In this document: positions 48,693-61,255 of the stretch, piece after piece
Layout: every line of letters starts with the position of its first letter
Position numbering within the stretch: the first letter of the stretch is position 1
Source: Gordionus sp. m RMFG-2023
Taxonomy: Eukaryota > Nematomorpha > Gordioida > Chordodea > Parachordodidae
DNA length: 64,000 nt
Assembly (NCBI RefSeq): GCF_954871325.1
Contig: NC_088775.1
Location: 75,555,561-75,619,560, forward strand
Direction of reading: 5' to 3'
Position numbers and translations under genes: made by a program
The notes under the pieces: model-generated
Seen by the model: the letters and a program-made list of their open reading frames with translations, nothing else
Told to the model about the DNA's origin: nothing
The model's database searches: none

Positions 48693-51600
48693 AAGAGATG
48701 TTATTATCATCAATTAGATTATAATATAGAAATTTTTGAAGAAAATCCCAAGCCGGTTCTAATTATTCCAGAAAAAAGTTGGGCCAGAAACCCTCATTTT
48801 TCTGTAATTTAGAATAAGTTTTAAAAAAAATATATTAACTTATAAAATAGCTAAAAGCAAATAATATAGAATCGATTTTTACAAATATGGGCTTTATCCA
48901 AAAAAACCAATAAATATAGGCCTCGATTCGATATTTATTATCTGAAGCCCTAATAGAGATGTCCTTACGGTCTTAGTAATAGCATCTCAATCTAATAATT
49001 AATCAAAAATAAAATTAGATTTTTTATAAATTATCTATTATTTTTTAGCCAAAATAATTTCGTTGTTTTAAATAATTTATTCCCTTTCCTATCATTTTCC
49101 TTGGGGCATTATTGTCTGGAACATCCATGTCCGATTAAGACGATTTTGGGGTTTTGATAATGAATAAACATCTTGAATTTCTCCAACATAGTATTTGACA
49201 AATCTACACAGAACGATGATTGTCAAAATTCCCTTAACACTTCTTACAAATTTAGCGTTTGCTATAAAAACGCAGACAACTAATTAAAGCGATATTAAAA
49301 TTTTAATATAATAAACGAATCACAAACCCATTAGCGATTTTTTAAATTTATGCAACGACGCACTAAGGAAATTTTTTTCAAAAAAAAAGATTGTTTATGA
49401 GAGGGACTCAAATTCGTTTCTCAAATTATTTCTTTCATTTTCATCTCTTTTCTCGGTTTTTTAAAAACTTTTTTGAAATAATGTTTACTATGATTTGAAA
49501 TAGAAAGATTAATCTTTATAAAAAAATATATGCATTTTCAATTTCAAACCACGTTTTTTTATTTTTTAAATAATGGTTTCATTTATCATTCATTATTTAT
49601 CAATCATTTTAGGTTTATGTTTAACAATGTTTTGTATGTTCATGTATTCAATTCAATGTTAATATAAATTATAGACACCACATGTGTATAGTTCACGTTT
49701 CAGTACATAATATAATTTACGAAAACTGGTAAAGTTAGTTTATTTTGTGCCATAGATTTGGTTTAAGATTAAGAAAATGGATTCATGATTTTTATGAAAT
49801 AAAATATTGTTTTATTTATGGGTTGTATCGATTTTTAAATAGGATCCTCTTAAACCCTTCTTTGATTTCAATAAAAATTTATCCTTATAGGAGAAATCAA
49901 ATATACTAATTATTTCATTTATTACTAATCAAAACCCTAGAAAGAAAAAATGAGGTAAGCGTTAAGTGGGGTCTGCCAGACATTCTATTTACGATTTTAT
50001 TTAGATATTTATTATAAATCAAACCTCAAACTTTTTTAATGCTATGTTTTCGATAATTCAAACTGCCAAAATTTCTTTTTTTTAACTAGTACAAATAAGT
50101 CAATATTTAAAAAAGCCAAGACATTTATGCCAAAAAAGATTTTTTTTTAAACTTTATAAAAAAAAGATTTAAAATAAAAACAAGGCATTTTATAAAGTAT
50201 ATGTATTTTTATTCTCTAAAATAAATTTAAAAAATATAATTTCTCATAGGGTAAGGTTAAAAAAAACAACTTGTATATGGATTATTGCGGGAAACAATAA
50301 TTTAATGATTTTTATCCATTTTATACTATTTATTACAAAATAATACTATAAAAATGAATAGTAAATATTTCCTACCTAATCATTAATATTTTACGGGCCT
50401 ATATTTTATTGATGTTACCAACAACCGGGCCTCCGGAGTGAAAGGGTGGTCCTTTAGGACTACTTGCCATTAAATATAGGAATATCGAAACATTGTGAAA
50501 TATTATAGCTGACCCCCGATTGGTTTATATAGGATATCACAATATAAAATAGGCCTCTAAAAAACCATATTTAAGATTTTTTGAAAAATCAAAATCTCTC
50601 TTATTTTAAAAATCACTGAATTTAAATTTTTTTTAAAAGATCAAAATCCCTTTTTTTAAAGATGATTTTTTACTTTGAAGAGCATTTCAAACTCTAAAAG
50701 AAACTGTTTATTTAATCGAACGATATAAAAGCTCAACTATAAGATTTTATCGATTAGCGAATATTGTAGTTTGTATAAATATTCAATATCAACAATTAAA
50801 AAATAATAATTTTCACAATATTTTTAAAATCAATAATAAATAAACTTACTTTTGATGCATATTAATAATATATTTTATTTATCAGTAGGTGATATAGGGA
50901 ATTTCAATTTTTATTACAAAAAAAACGCGTATTCATATATTTTGAAAAGAAAAGATAGACGAGACGATGGGCAAAAAGAAAAAACATATGGCAGAATATT
51001 AATATAATTAAAAAAACCATGTCATTTTTTATTTCATAAATCTTTAAAATGTAAACAATCAAAAAAACTTGTGGTATTTTGTTGTTTATAAAATGGAGCA
51101 AAAGCAATTTTTTTTTCTATTCCATTATGTACACAGCATATTTACTTTTATTCTTTTCTTTCACTGCACATGCAAGCATAAAAAATCTTAACTAAATTAT
51201 TTTTGATATGCGATATTTTGAAGAAAAAAAGTGACACCTACATAAAAAAATTAAGTAAACAAAAACAAGAAAAAAAGTATCTTATTTCAACTCAATTTGA
51301 ATAATGAATTTTTAAATTATAAGCGACAAAAAAAAACTTGAAAAGAAAGAATTTTTTTTATAACGTGAACTTAAAAAAATAAATAAAATTATACGATTAC
51401 AAAAAAATATTTTTTATACGATAAAAAATGGTTGAAGGGGCGGAATAGTTTTATTAGAATTATCTATTCACAACGCCTTAAAATGGTTAATTCAGAATTT
51501 TGTGACTAAATATTTTAAAAACCATTAATCAATTATATTTTTTTGTAACTGTAAGTAATGATGAAATTAATGTGTTTAAAGCAGGGACCGGGAACAAGTT

Positions 51601-53665
51601 ATTTCATTCTTGTTCCCTTCCGGTCCCGTTACAGGTTTCGAATCGTTCTTGAAGGCTATTTCTCTTTTTTTAAAAAAATCGAATTTGATTATACAAATAA
51701 TCACCATCGGAGAGAAATGGCCCGAGTGAAAAGCCAAAAACTCGCCTCTTCAAGCCTTTAATTTTTTCTTCTAAAATTGGGTATTTTTGTCTGGTGTATA
51801 TTCCTGGATATTTTTGCCTAGTGCCTTTTTGTCCTAGGCCTTTATGTTCATGATTTTATATTACATCTAGCTAAGTATCAATATAATATCTAAAAGATTA
51901 ATATTTATGATTTGTTGTTGTGAACATAAATTTGAGTTCGAATTATCCATTGCAATTTTTAACCTATTATATTATATTGATTTTGCAAAAAAAAACAGTT
52001 CTTTCTCAGTGTTCAAGAACAGTTCCTAGAAAGCAATGTAATGATTGTGAACCTTTTGTTCCAAAATTTCTCCCAAAGCTGACTAACTCATTTTGATGTT
52101 AGCCAAAGTTTGGTGACTTAACAGACACTATTCAAGAAATTTCCATTCTATGTTTCCTTGTTAGAAGATATTTTAAATGTTGTTGTATAGTATTCTAAAA
52201 GAAAAACTGAATATAATTATTCTTGTTTCTATATAAATAACATTTTATTTTTGTCATAAATTTTATATTTGTAGATATATTATAACGTTTATATGTCTCT
52301 AATATTCCTATGCTTATGACATTTAAAAATTAAAATATGTATCTAAACATAAAAAGCAAGGATCCATATAAACCATTATATTCCTGGAACTAACAGTATG
52401 TAAAATCTATCTCTAAAAAAAAACCAAATTGTTATATTCAGTTCAATATTTTTAAAATCAATATGAATAAGTTTTTTTTTAAATTTTCTTTAAATATAAT
52501 TCTTTATACTTTGTCCAAAACTTCAAAAAATTAAATTGAAAAGCTTTCAAAACTTAAATGATAAAAAATAAATAAGCTATTTTAAATATAAAGATAAAAA
52601 CATGGCCAAAAACATAATTCTAGAAAATGTTAGTGTTTTCCTTTCATCAAATTAATACTGAAAGAGAACCTTATGTGGTTAAAAAAAACTATATTATTAA
52701 AAAAGTTCTAATTAAAATTATCAAAAATATAATTTCTATGTGTGGAGGTAATACCCAAATGTTTTCATTATTTATTTTTTTAAATAGGCCTCAACATTAT
52801 AAATTTTAAATTTCAGCACATTTTTATAAATAAGATAAATAAAAATAACTAATTGATTTGACATAATCACAGAAAAAATATAATTGTCATTTTATTTTAG
52901 AGCAATTCTTTTAAGGCTAAAGTCTGGCTTCAGATAAAATTACAAGACTCTACCATGATTACACTATTTTTTAAAAATTTAAATTAACAGTAATAATGAA
53001 AATGAACTGAAACAAATCATTATAGCAAACTAGAAAATAACTGAATTGAATCATATGTTTTAAAAATGTTAATATCTAGATTAAACTAAATCATATAACA
53101 TAAGGGTTTGGATCCCTTGTAAAAATACATATAATAAATAATCCTATATAGTGATAAAATAAAATATTAATTAAAAAGGGTCTTTAAATGTGTATTATTA
53201 CTTAGTATCAAGATCCTTTACATAATTTAATTGGCTAAATAATAGAAAAGATGTATATTATATATGTGAAAAATTTGTAAATTCTTATTTTTAAAAAAAT
53301 TCCAAAGCAACAAATTTATCTAATACTATATATATATCAAATGAAACATAATTGTGGAATCAATAATAAATCACAGTTAATATGAAAATAGTATTAGAGT
53401 TGATAAATTTAAAAAAAAATTAATATTCATTATAAATTCAAACATAACAAAAAATAATTTCACTCTAGTTCTAAACTAAAGTAATGTTATTTTCATAAAA
53501 TATGGCTAATTATAAAAAAATATATTTTGATGAAAAACTATGATACATAATAATTTGGAAATTAAACTAGTCACAAAAATTAATGAAATTATAAAGCATT
53601 ATTGCACAGTAACATTAAATAAAAATAATTAAAGCATCAAATAGATACAGATAAAAGTTACTTAC
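48693..53665. other. Long AT-rich stretch without a recognised gene
   Basis: About 5 kb with only short chance frames. 51580-51650 contains GCAGGGACCGGGAACAAG with an inverted CTTGTTCCCTTCCGGTCCC close by, resembling a hAT terminus. 51790-51850 has sequence like the 47161 MITE end. 52890-52985 could be a plus-strand terminal exon (acceptor TTATTTTAG), but no partner was found. Confidence 0.4.
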
Positions 53666-53734
53666 AGCTCATTTTCTATAGTATCTAATGAAGATTTTGT
53701 TGAATAATATGTATCGCTATCTGAATCTGACACC
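53666..53734 (-). CDS. Isolated internal exon of an unknown host gene
   Basis: The minus strand has a good acceptor (TTATTCAG) and a consensus donor (GCT|GTAAGTAAC) around 69 bp that are open in one frame and encode 'VSDSDSDTYYSTKSSLDTIE' then NEL. Serine- and aspartate-rich, polar, likely disordered. Flanking exons were not found: both sides are very AT-rich, so they may be short or distant. Two strong sites at this spacing with a protein-like frame make a real exon plausible, but not certain. Confidence 0.4.
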
Positions 53735-54637
53735 CTGAATAATATATTTATATTACCTCTAATTATAATTATTAATATAAATAATATATAAATAAATATT
53801 TTATTAGTATTATGTTAGTTATACTTATTAATTAATTTTGAATAATCTTTAAAAGGTCGAGCTTTTCTGTATTGATGCAAATTGGGTTTTTAAATTTGAG
53901 AGGAATATTTTTGATCACCTTAGGTAGATAGGTTGAAATATATCATGAAAAGGAAGAAAAAAATGTTTCTATAGTTAAATTAATCCAACAAATCCAACAA
54001 AAATATTTATTATGGCTTAATTTTTTTAAATTCATTCTTTATCATAATAAATTAATTTAAAAAATTTAACATAAATTAGCATATAGAAAAAGTAGGACTA
54101 GGAGGCAACAAGCTTAGATTTTCCCCTATTTCCTATTGTTTACTCCATAACAAGCCTATCTTCAGCTTGATGTCCCAGGTAGGTCGCGACAAAATTACCC
54201 AATCTCATGATTCAGGAGTTATTCTCCGATTTCATGTCTAATTTCTGACTCATTCACGTTTTCTCACAGTCACACCTCACATTTTCTTAAGTTTATTTTT
54301 AGCAAATTGAAAAAAATAATTCCTCACACACACACAATTTCATCTTTTAGAAAAAAAATTATCTATTTAATATTTTAGGTGTTTTAAAAAATTGTGGTAA
54401 TATTAGCCAACCCAACTAATCTCATTCATTGATCCATATTTAAATTATTAAATCCAAATCTCAGCATAAAAAGTTATTGCATTATATGAACGTTCAAGAA
54501 AAATAAATGGATTTTATTTCTTTAATTAATAACTCTCCATTTATAGAACATATCTAAATATATTCTCTATTTCATTTTTATATATATCATCCGAGAGAAC
54601 ACACGGTTTAATAATTATGGTGGGACAGTCTATTTAG
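53735..54637. other. AT-rich intergenic sequence
   Basis: No coding signal. Contains a short CA run (CACACACACA near 54326) and a less AT-rich patch at 54110-54260 without a recognisable frame. Confidence 0.4.
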
Positions 54638-56013
54638 GCGGGAGTGTAGGAATAGTTTGCATCCAATTTTTTTAAGCGGATAAGTGGTAGACGCCTTTAA
54701 TGGAGTAGGATAAATTTATTTGGGGGGTTATCTATTAAATTTGAATTTTTTAAAATAGAGCAATATATTGCTGCAAAAATTAATACTTTTATTGTAGACC
54801 TATTATAATACATTGATATTGTTGAACATCGACCAAATCTTTATATTACAAACAATCATAGACTTTTATTTTTCAAATAAGACTTTATGCTACATTTAAA
54901 ATGATTAGATATTCTCAGCAAACGCATACTCATGCCAAACAATATACTAAATTAATGCATTCATTGTAAATAATGGAACTTTTAATTGAATTCATGATCT
55001 GAAAAATAATTCTTTTATATCCAGAATATTTTGATAGTTGGTATAGGTCTAAAATAATTTAAATAATTCTTTTTAAAATTTATGAAGGGAGTACCATTAT
55101 AAATAGGTCTCATTAATAATGTGGAAACATAGCCGGCAAAGACAGCTAAATTTTTTAGGGGGTAGGCATAGGTTTTTGAGGGGGGTTTGCATCCAGTGAA
55201 AATCCTATATTGTAGACACTGCATGTGGAGAAAACCTGAACCTAAGTTTAAACGAATAAATAATGTTTATACAAATTTTATCCTATCTCCACATTACCGA
55301 TTGGAAATTTCTTTTATCTATTTTTAAATCATCTATGTAATATAATTAATTAATATGCTTTATTTATAAAATTATAGAAATATATCAAAATAATTACAGA
55401 TAGTAAATAAATATTAAATCAGATTTATCCTAAAAATTCCGACCCAAGGACCTAGAAGATGCAGAGCAATCAGCGTCTACATGACAGGATTTTCACTGGA
55501 TGCAAACCCCCTTCAAAAACCTTTGCCTACCCCCCTAAAAAATTCCAGCCTTATCATTATTTTCACCTATTTATTTATTGATACTCTTTTCAAATAATTT
55601 ATAAAGGATAACTTAAATTAATCTATATCTACTCTCTACTATCTACTATCAACTATCGATATTTTATGAATATAAAGAATTTATTTTTTTAGATAATAAA
55701 TTCAATTAAAACCTCCATTATTTACAATGAATTTATTATTATGGCATTATGAGCTTGCTGAAATATCTAAACCTTTTAAATGTAATTTAAAAGGATAGTT
55801 TATTTGGAAAACAATGTGTATGATTGTTTGCAATATATAGATTTGGTCGATGAATTGTATTATAATAATACTATAATAAAAGTATTAATTTTTACAGCAA
55901 TAAATTTTGTCCTATTTCATCTCCCCCCCAAAAAATTTATCTTACCCCCATTAAAGAAGCTTACCCCATACACCCTCAAAAAATAGGATGCAAACTGTTC
56001 CTACCCCTCCCGC
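54638..56013. mobile_element. Nested fold-back element
   Basis: Outer inverted arms: 54638-54730 (GCGGGAGTGTAGGAATAGTT, then TTGCATCC) and 55915-56013 (GGATGCAAACTGTTCCTACC, then CCTCCCGC). Inner inverted arms: 55147-55230 (TTTTTTAGGGGGTAGGCATA ... TTTGCATCCAGTGAAAATCC) and 55461-55548, its inverse. The inner and outer arms share the GTTTGCATCC and GGGGGGTA motifs, so all four derive from one repeat. The sequence CAGCGTCTACATGA at 55470-55484 reappears inverted at 56014-56028. G-runs in one arm and C-runs in the other stand out in AT-rich DNA. No coding sequence. Confidence 0.75.
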
Positions 56014-56981
56014 TCATGTAGACGCTGAGAGCAATTAAGTGTACAGAGGGCGAGACCCAAACTATTATAAAAGAACATATCTTTGAGTGAAAAATATCTG
56101 GCATACCCTTTGAGAAATTAGCCCAAATTTTGGAAAATGGTTTGGTAACCTCGCTTTTATGTCAATATTCAGGATACTTGTGTGACCAAAGCTATCATTA
56201 CTTATTTAGAGATTCGTTTAATATTATAGTTTCTATGAATTGTTCATTTTATCCCTTAAAAAGCGGATAAATTTATTGAGAAAAAAAAATTGTTTACATT
56301 TTAAGAAAGGAAAAAAGATTTGAGATTGAAAAAAATAAATTATCCTATAAATGCAATAAATTGAGGATAGAGTAAAATATAAAATAAAATGGGTCTGAAT
56401 GTGTTAGATACATATATGATTATCACCTCAATTTTTTGTACAGAACATCTAACCGAACTTGTATAATTAAATATTTTTAGATAAATCTGAACCGAAAGTT
56501 TATTAAAAAATTATAAGAGTCATCTGAATCTTTAACCAATTCCAACAGTTTTTATTAAGGTTTTATAAGTATAAAAAATAAGAAATAAGATAATTTAAAT
56601 CTGGTTCTATCAATTTTATGAAAGTTTTATAAGTATCAAAAATATTAAATAATATAATTTAAAAAATCAGATTAGGTTCCATTTATTCTCTAAGATGTGA
56701 GGTGGAAATTATTTTGATAAAACCCAAACATTTTTTGGACAGATTAATTTAAAATTTTAAATAATTTTAAATTCCCCTGCAGTGACTAAAAAAAGAGAAA
56801 ACTATTAAATTAAGCAATCTAAGTTATCAAATAAATTATATATTGATGTATTAAAGAATAATTTTGCTCGACAATGATACCCACATAGGTTTGCTATAAA
56901 TCGATTTTCTGCAATAGGTTACAAAAATTTATACATGTTCAATCTTGACTATAAATAATTACATGCTCTATCTCTTATGGA
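56014..56981. other. AT-rich intergenic sequence
   Basis: No gene. Contains a local duplication around TTTTATAAGTAT(A/C)AAAAAT (about 56562 and 56625). Confidence 0.4.
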
Positions 56982-57479
56982 CAGGGTTGCCAGGTCAAAA
57001 TTTTTAATTGCGGGAGAAATTTGGTATTTTGCAGGAGAAATATGAAAATTGCAGTAGAAATAACAAATTTGCTAAAAAAGGCCCACCGGCCGGGATTTTG
57101 AATTGACTTAATTATCATCCTATTATTTTTTATAATTAGTTTATATAAATACAAATTCGGTAACTATTTTTCAAAATAAAATAACATCTTGATTTATTAA
57201 AATATATTAATTTATAAAAAAGAATGTAAACAAGATAAAATTTTATAAAAAAAAACAAACGATTTTAATTTTGCAATGTAAAAAATATATTTTATGCGAA
57301 TGTCCCGTAAAACATCCGCAATTGGAAATCTACCTTGCGTGTGAGTATAACATTATAGGGATAGACTCTTAATTATCACGTATCACGTTTAAATATATAA
57401 TAAGGTAATATTGTACTCATTTAAATGATAATTATTTTACTTATTATTGTTCAATCACATTATTATAATCAGTGCAGGA

Positions 57480-58390
57480 GAGTGTATCCACACCAATTGC
57501 AAAACAAAAATATTCTCCAAAAATAAGAAATAATACAGATGCAACTACGGTTGCAGCAATTGTAATCACTTATCTTGTAGTACAACATTCACATAGCTAC
57601 TTATCATTACAATGTAAGTAGAATCTTTCCCCATAATATTTAACGACTCCAAGATAAATGAAAACTTTACTTGTAGAACAAAAATGAGCAAGGATATCAT
57701 CAATTTTTAGAACCTGAATTCAGGAGGTCAATTCTTGACGATTTGAAAGAGGGGCATACATATGCAATTCTAACAGATGCATCAAATAAGGGAAATATTA
57801 AAATATTTTATTTGACCCTTCGCTATTTCAACAAAATTATTTTTTACCTCAAATAGTGAAAAATCCAAAGACATAGCTAACCATATAATGGTAAATATAG
57901 CAGATTCGGGATTATCAATAAATTATATGTCAACTTTATGATCTGATAATGCCTTAGTGAATTTGGAAAAAACCAGAGTGTATTTACAGAATTGAGTCAG
58001 CACAATGTTGGTTGCGATATGTTCCTAATACCCGCCATCTATAGAATTTTAAAATTTTATAAACCTTTAAATATTTCTTAAATAAAGATTATAAAAGCTG
58101 TCCTAACATTTTGAAATTTTTTTTCAGTAATGAATGGCAGAGGTATATTTAGGAATGATTTAACATGTAGGAAATCTACTACATACTTTTAATGTGCAGT
58201 TGCAATCAGAAGAATCTTAACAAAGACTCACAAAAATATGCTGCAGATGTGTTAATCTTTACAGTTAAAAATTGACAATAAATTTTATGGCGCCATTGCT
58301 AAAACTATTAAAATGTTCAAATATTTTAAAAATACCGATAGACATTGATGTCTTGTTTGAGGATATTGTAATGCTCTCTATTATTGATTT
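57480..58390 (+). pseudogene. hAT F transposase, decayed plus-strand copy
   Basis: Frame pieces such as 'KIRNNTDATTVAAIV' and 'LTDASNKGN' match the minus-strand copy, and 'HVGNLLHTFNVQLQSEES' appears near 58170. Stops and frameshifts occur throughout. The central block with the 'CADN' segment is missing, so the copy is internally deleted as well. A 34-bp sequence near 57275 (AATGTAAAAAATATATTTTA) recurs at its end (58392). Confidence 0.8.
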
Positions 58391-58699
58391 ACAATGTAAA
58401 AAATATATTTATTTTATGCGAATGTATAAATAAAAAAATATGATATTTTATTTGAGAATAATGGAACTAAACGTTTACCGTCGTTATTGAGATATTTATA
58501 AAATTCCTGGCATGACATATTATAAATTTGTTTAACCATTAGCTCGGCCTACAATGTTGTTAAAGCAATCCTTTTTCTAGACAGTCCTCATCAGGCTAAA
58601 AATGCGCTCGAATGAGGCATTAGAATGAGGTAAGAAGACATACTTGCAATTTTTTTTCCAAGCATGGGGATTTATTGTTATTACAAAAAAATTCTACCC

Positions 58700-60260
58700 G
58701 TTCTCTGCTTTTAGACAATCTAACTTTAAGTATTCTGGCGAATCATAAAAAATAGAGAGAATTACAATCTCCTTAAACAAGACATCAATGTCTTTGGGTA
58801 TTTTTAATATATTTATTAAATTACAAAAACCATCAATTGACGGTTTTTGTTCCAAGGTCATAATATTTATACATTTGTAAATAGAGTTATTAAAATCAAA
58901 TTTTGATCGTAAATATTCTAAAATTGTCTTAATAAAAATATCTGCTTTAAAAATGTATTAATTAGAGTATTATTTGTAAATTTAATATTTTTAGCAATAG
59001 CGTTATAAAATTTATTATCAATTTTTAACTCTAGAGATGAACAGAGCTGTAGCATGATTTTGTGAATCTTTATTAATAAAGAATATTCTGATTGCAACTG
59101 AATATTAACTGCATGAAGTAGATTTCCTACATGTGAAACTAATCCCAAATATGCTTCTGCCATTTCATACTTGAAAAAAATTTTCAAAATTTTAGGACAG
59201 CTTTTAAAATCTTTATTTAAAAAGTATTTTTTTAAGGGTTTGTAAAATTTTAAAATTCTATCGATGGCAGGTAGTGTTGTTAAACGGCTCGATTTGAGCT
59301 GATTTTTAAAAACGGCTAACTCAACATTATAGGCAGGAAAATATTGTCTAAGCGTCAAGATTTCGCCAATAGATGTTCAATACTATGTGCCATCTATGAG
59401 CAAAATCTCTAGGTTTTCATAATATTTTTCTGGCTAAAATATTGAGTTAGCCGTTTTTAAAAATCGGCTCAAAATGAGCCGTTTTACAACACTAATGGCA
59501 GGTATTAACGATAAGCACCTGGTAGGTACATATCGTAACAACTCACACCATTCCAAGTCAGACCACTCCACCAACTCTTTTAATTCATTAACTCTTTTAG
59601 TTGATGAATTAAACTTCTTATCATAATTATTTCGACATCCACAGATAGTACATTCATTGCCTTCTTGCAAGAATCATGTAGTATATGGCATATACAGTCA
59701 ATTGGTATTAATTCATTATTGTGCTGCCTCAATTCGGTAAATACACTTTGATTTTTGCCAAAATTTACAGAGACATTATCAGCGCAGAAAGCTGACATGC
59801 AATTCATTGATAACCATGAATCAGCTATATTTATATTATGTGGTTAGCTACATCGTTAGATTTTTCACTATCCAAGGAAAAAAAATTTAACAGTTTTATT
59901 GAAATGTTCTTATTCTTGTTGAAATAGCAAAAGATCAAGGGAAATAAATATTTCCCTTATTAGATGCATCTGTCAGAATTGCATATGAATGCCCATCTTT
60001 CAAATCGTCTAAAATTGACCTCTAGAATTCAGGTACTAAAACACTTGTGATAGCCTTGCTCATTTTTGTTCTACCACAAGTAAGGTTTGCACTTATATTG
60101 GAGTCGTTAAATATCATGGGAAAAAGATTCGACCCACATTGTGATGATATAGCTCTGTGAATGTTGAGTTGAACTATATGATAGATGTATACGATTTCCG
60201 CAACTGTAGTTGCGTCTGTATTATTTATTATTTTTGAGAATATTTTTGGATTGCAATAGG
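58700..60260 (-). pseudogene. hAT F transposase, minus-strand copy interrupted by a MITE
   Basis: Reading from 60260 downward: 'LTDASNKGN' (first catalytic Asp), 'MSAFCADNVSVNFGKNQSVF' (second), 'CICHILHDSCKKAMN', then 'LEWCELLRYVPTRCLSLIPA', the MITE, and 'DRILKFYKPLKKYFLNKD'. The layout is that of hAT-type transposases of the AADNAxVNFGK/CxAHILHN-TCK/RW-SL group. The frame resumes across the MITE once its 8-bp duplication is discounted, so coding was still near-continuous at insertion. Several frameshifts elsewhere. The Trp of the usual TRW-SL motif is Cys here. Confidence 0.85.
59272..59494. mobile_element. 223-bp hAT-like MITE, copy 3
   Basis: TAGTGTTGTTAAACGG...CCGTTTTACAACACTA with a perfect 8-bp duplication ATGGCAGG (59264-59271 and 59495-59502). 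TIRs of about 60 bp. Inserted in the hAT F transposase reading frame. Confidence 0.96.
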
Positions 60261-60679
60261 TGTTGATATATTCCCCTGTACTGAATTATATGAATGAAAT
60301 GATGTTGATTAATTATTGGATAAAAATAAAACAGGATAGAAAGAAATTTACAAACTAGACATGTTTTTCGAATAAATATTTAAAATTTATTTTAAAAATA
60401 TAAAAATAATCAATTAATGTCTCTCAAAATTATTATTTACATTTTAAAAACGTTAAAATGCCATAAAAAAAATTGCGGGAGAAATTAAAAAATTCCGGTA
60501 GATTTTTGCGAGAATTTTTACGAGAATTTTTGCGAGAGATTTCCAGTTGCGGTGGTTTTGCGGGAGAGAGATGTCTGCGTGTAAACTAAAAAATTGCGGG
60601 AATCTCCTGCTGATGGGGGGAGACATGGCAACCCTGCACAAAAAATTTTTTCTATAAATTTTACAACGATTACGGCATA

Positions 60680-61255
60680 AAGGATACACTTATGTTTTGC
60701 ATACCACCAGCAATCTAATGCATGGTACGTTTGGTTAAAACGTATAAGAAGCACATAAAAAGAAATATAAAGAGTGATTTAGATACTTCACTTGATAAAT
60801 TTTTATTTAATTATAGAAACACACCAAATGCTACAACAGGAGTTGTACCTTCCAAAAGAATGTTTAATCGCGATATTAGAATTCAATGGGACTTATTAAA
60901 ACCGTTAGAGGAAAAGGAAGAAAGATAACACAATACTATCATATAGAACCATGAATGTAGGAGATTTTATTTGGTATAATGCAAGGAGACGGGGATAAAA
61001 GCATGATCACACACAAAGAAAGTGACATGATGTTCCAAGTTAAGACAGAAAAGGTATTGTAAGGAGACATTTAGACCAGTTAAAAAAAAGAATATGTTAT
61101 AATCCGTTTTTAAATCATGATGTTGCCAAGAATTTTTTTAAGGAGGGAAGTATGGACAAAGATAGAAATATTATAAATAAAGACATATTATCACCAATTT
61201 CTAGACAAATACGAATAAAACAAAAACCTGCTTACTACAAAGGTTATGTAACTTA
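60680..61255 (+). mobile_element. Ty3/Gypsy fossil, integrase end (plus strand)
   Basis: Broken 3' part of an integrase, starting at the AYHQQSNG-type segment and running to the C-terminal region. It is closely related to the minus-strand copy at 62193-62723 (shared 'KFLFNYRNT' and 'WDLLKPLEEKE'). Few breaks in this short piece; partial and old. Confidence 0.85.

Larger units (their letters stand above)
56982..60636. mobile_element. hAT F: two head-out inverted copies
   Basis: Both outer ends are the same hAT terminus, CAGGGTTGCCA at 56982 and its inverse TGGCAACCCTG ending at 60636, followed inward by GCGGGAGAAAT-type subterminal repeats. Inside, 57480-58390 (+) and 58700-60260 (-) encode the same transposase in opposite directions, meeting near 58390-58480. 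The plus copy is shorter and much more decayed. The flanking 8-bp sequences (CTTATGGA, CACAAAAA) do not match, fitting fusion of two copies rather than a single insertion. The minus copy carries MITE copy 3. Confidence 0.78.

Noticed and set aside
52627-52985. Possible two-exon plus-strand gene (frame at 52627 and acceptor at about 52895)
   Set aside because: The join gives an almost immediate stop and the first frame is Lys/Ile-rich low-complexity; not supported.
53100-53130. GGTTTGGATCCC, B-box-like sequence hinting at a tRNA or SINE
   Set aside because: No A box or cloverleaf could be drawn around it.
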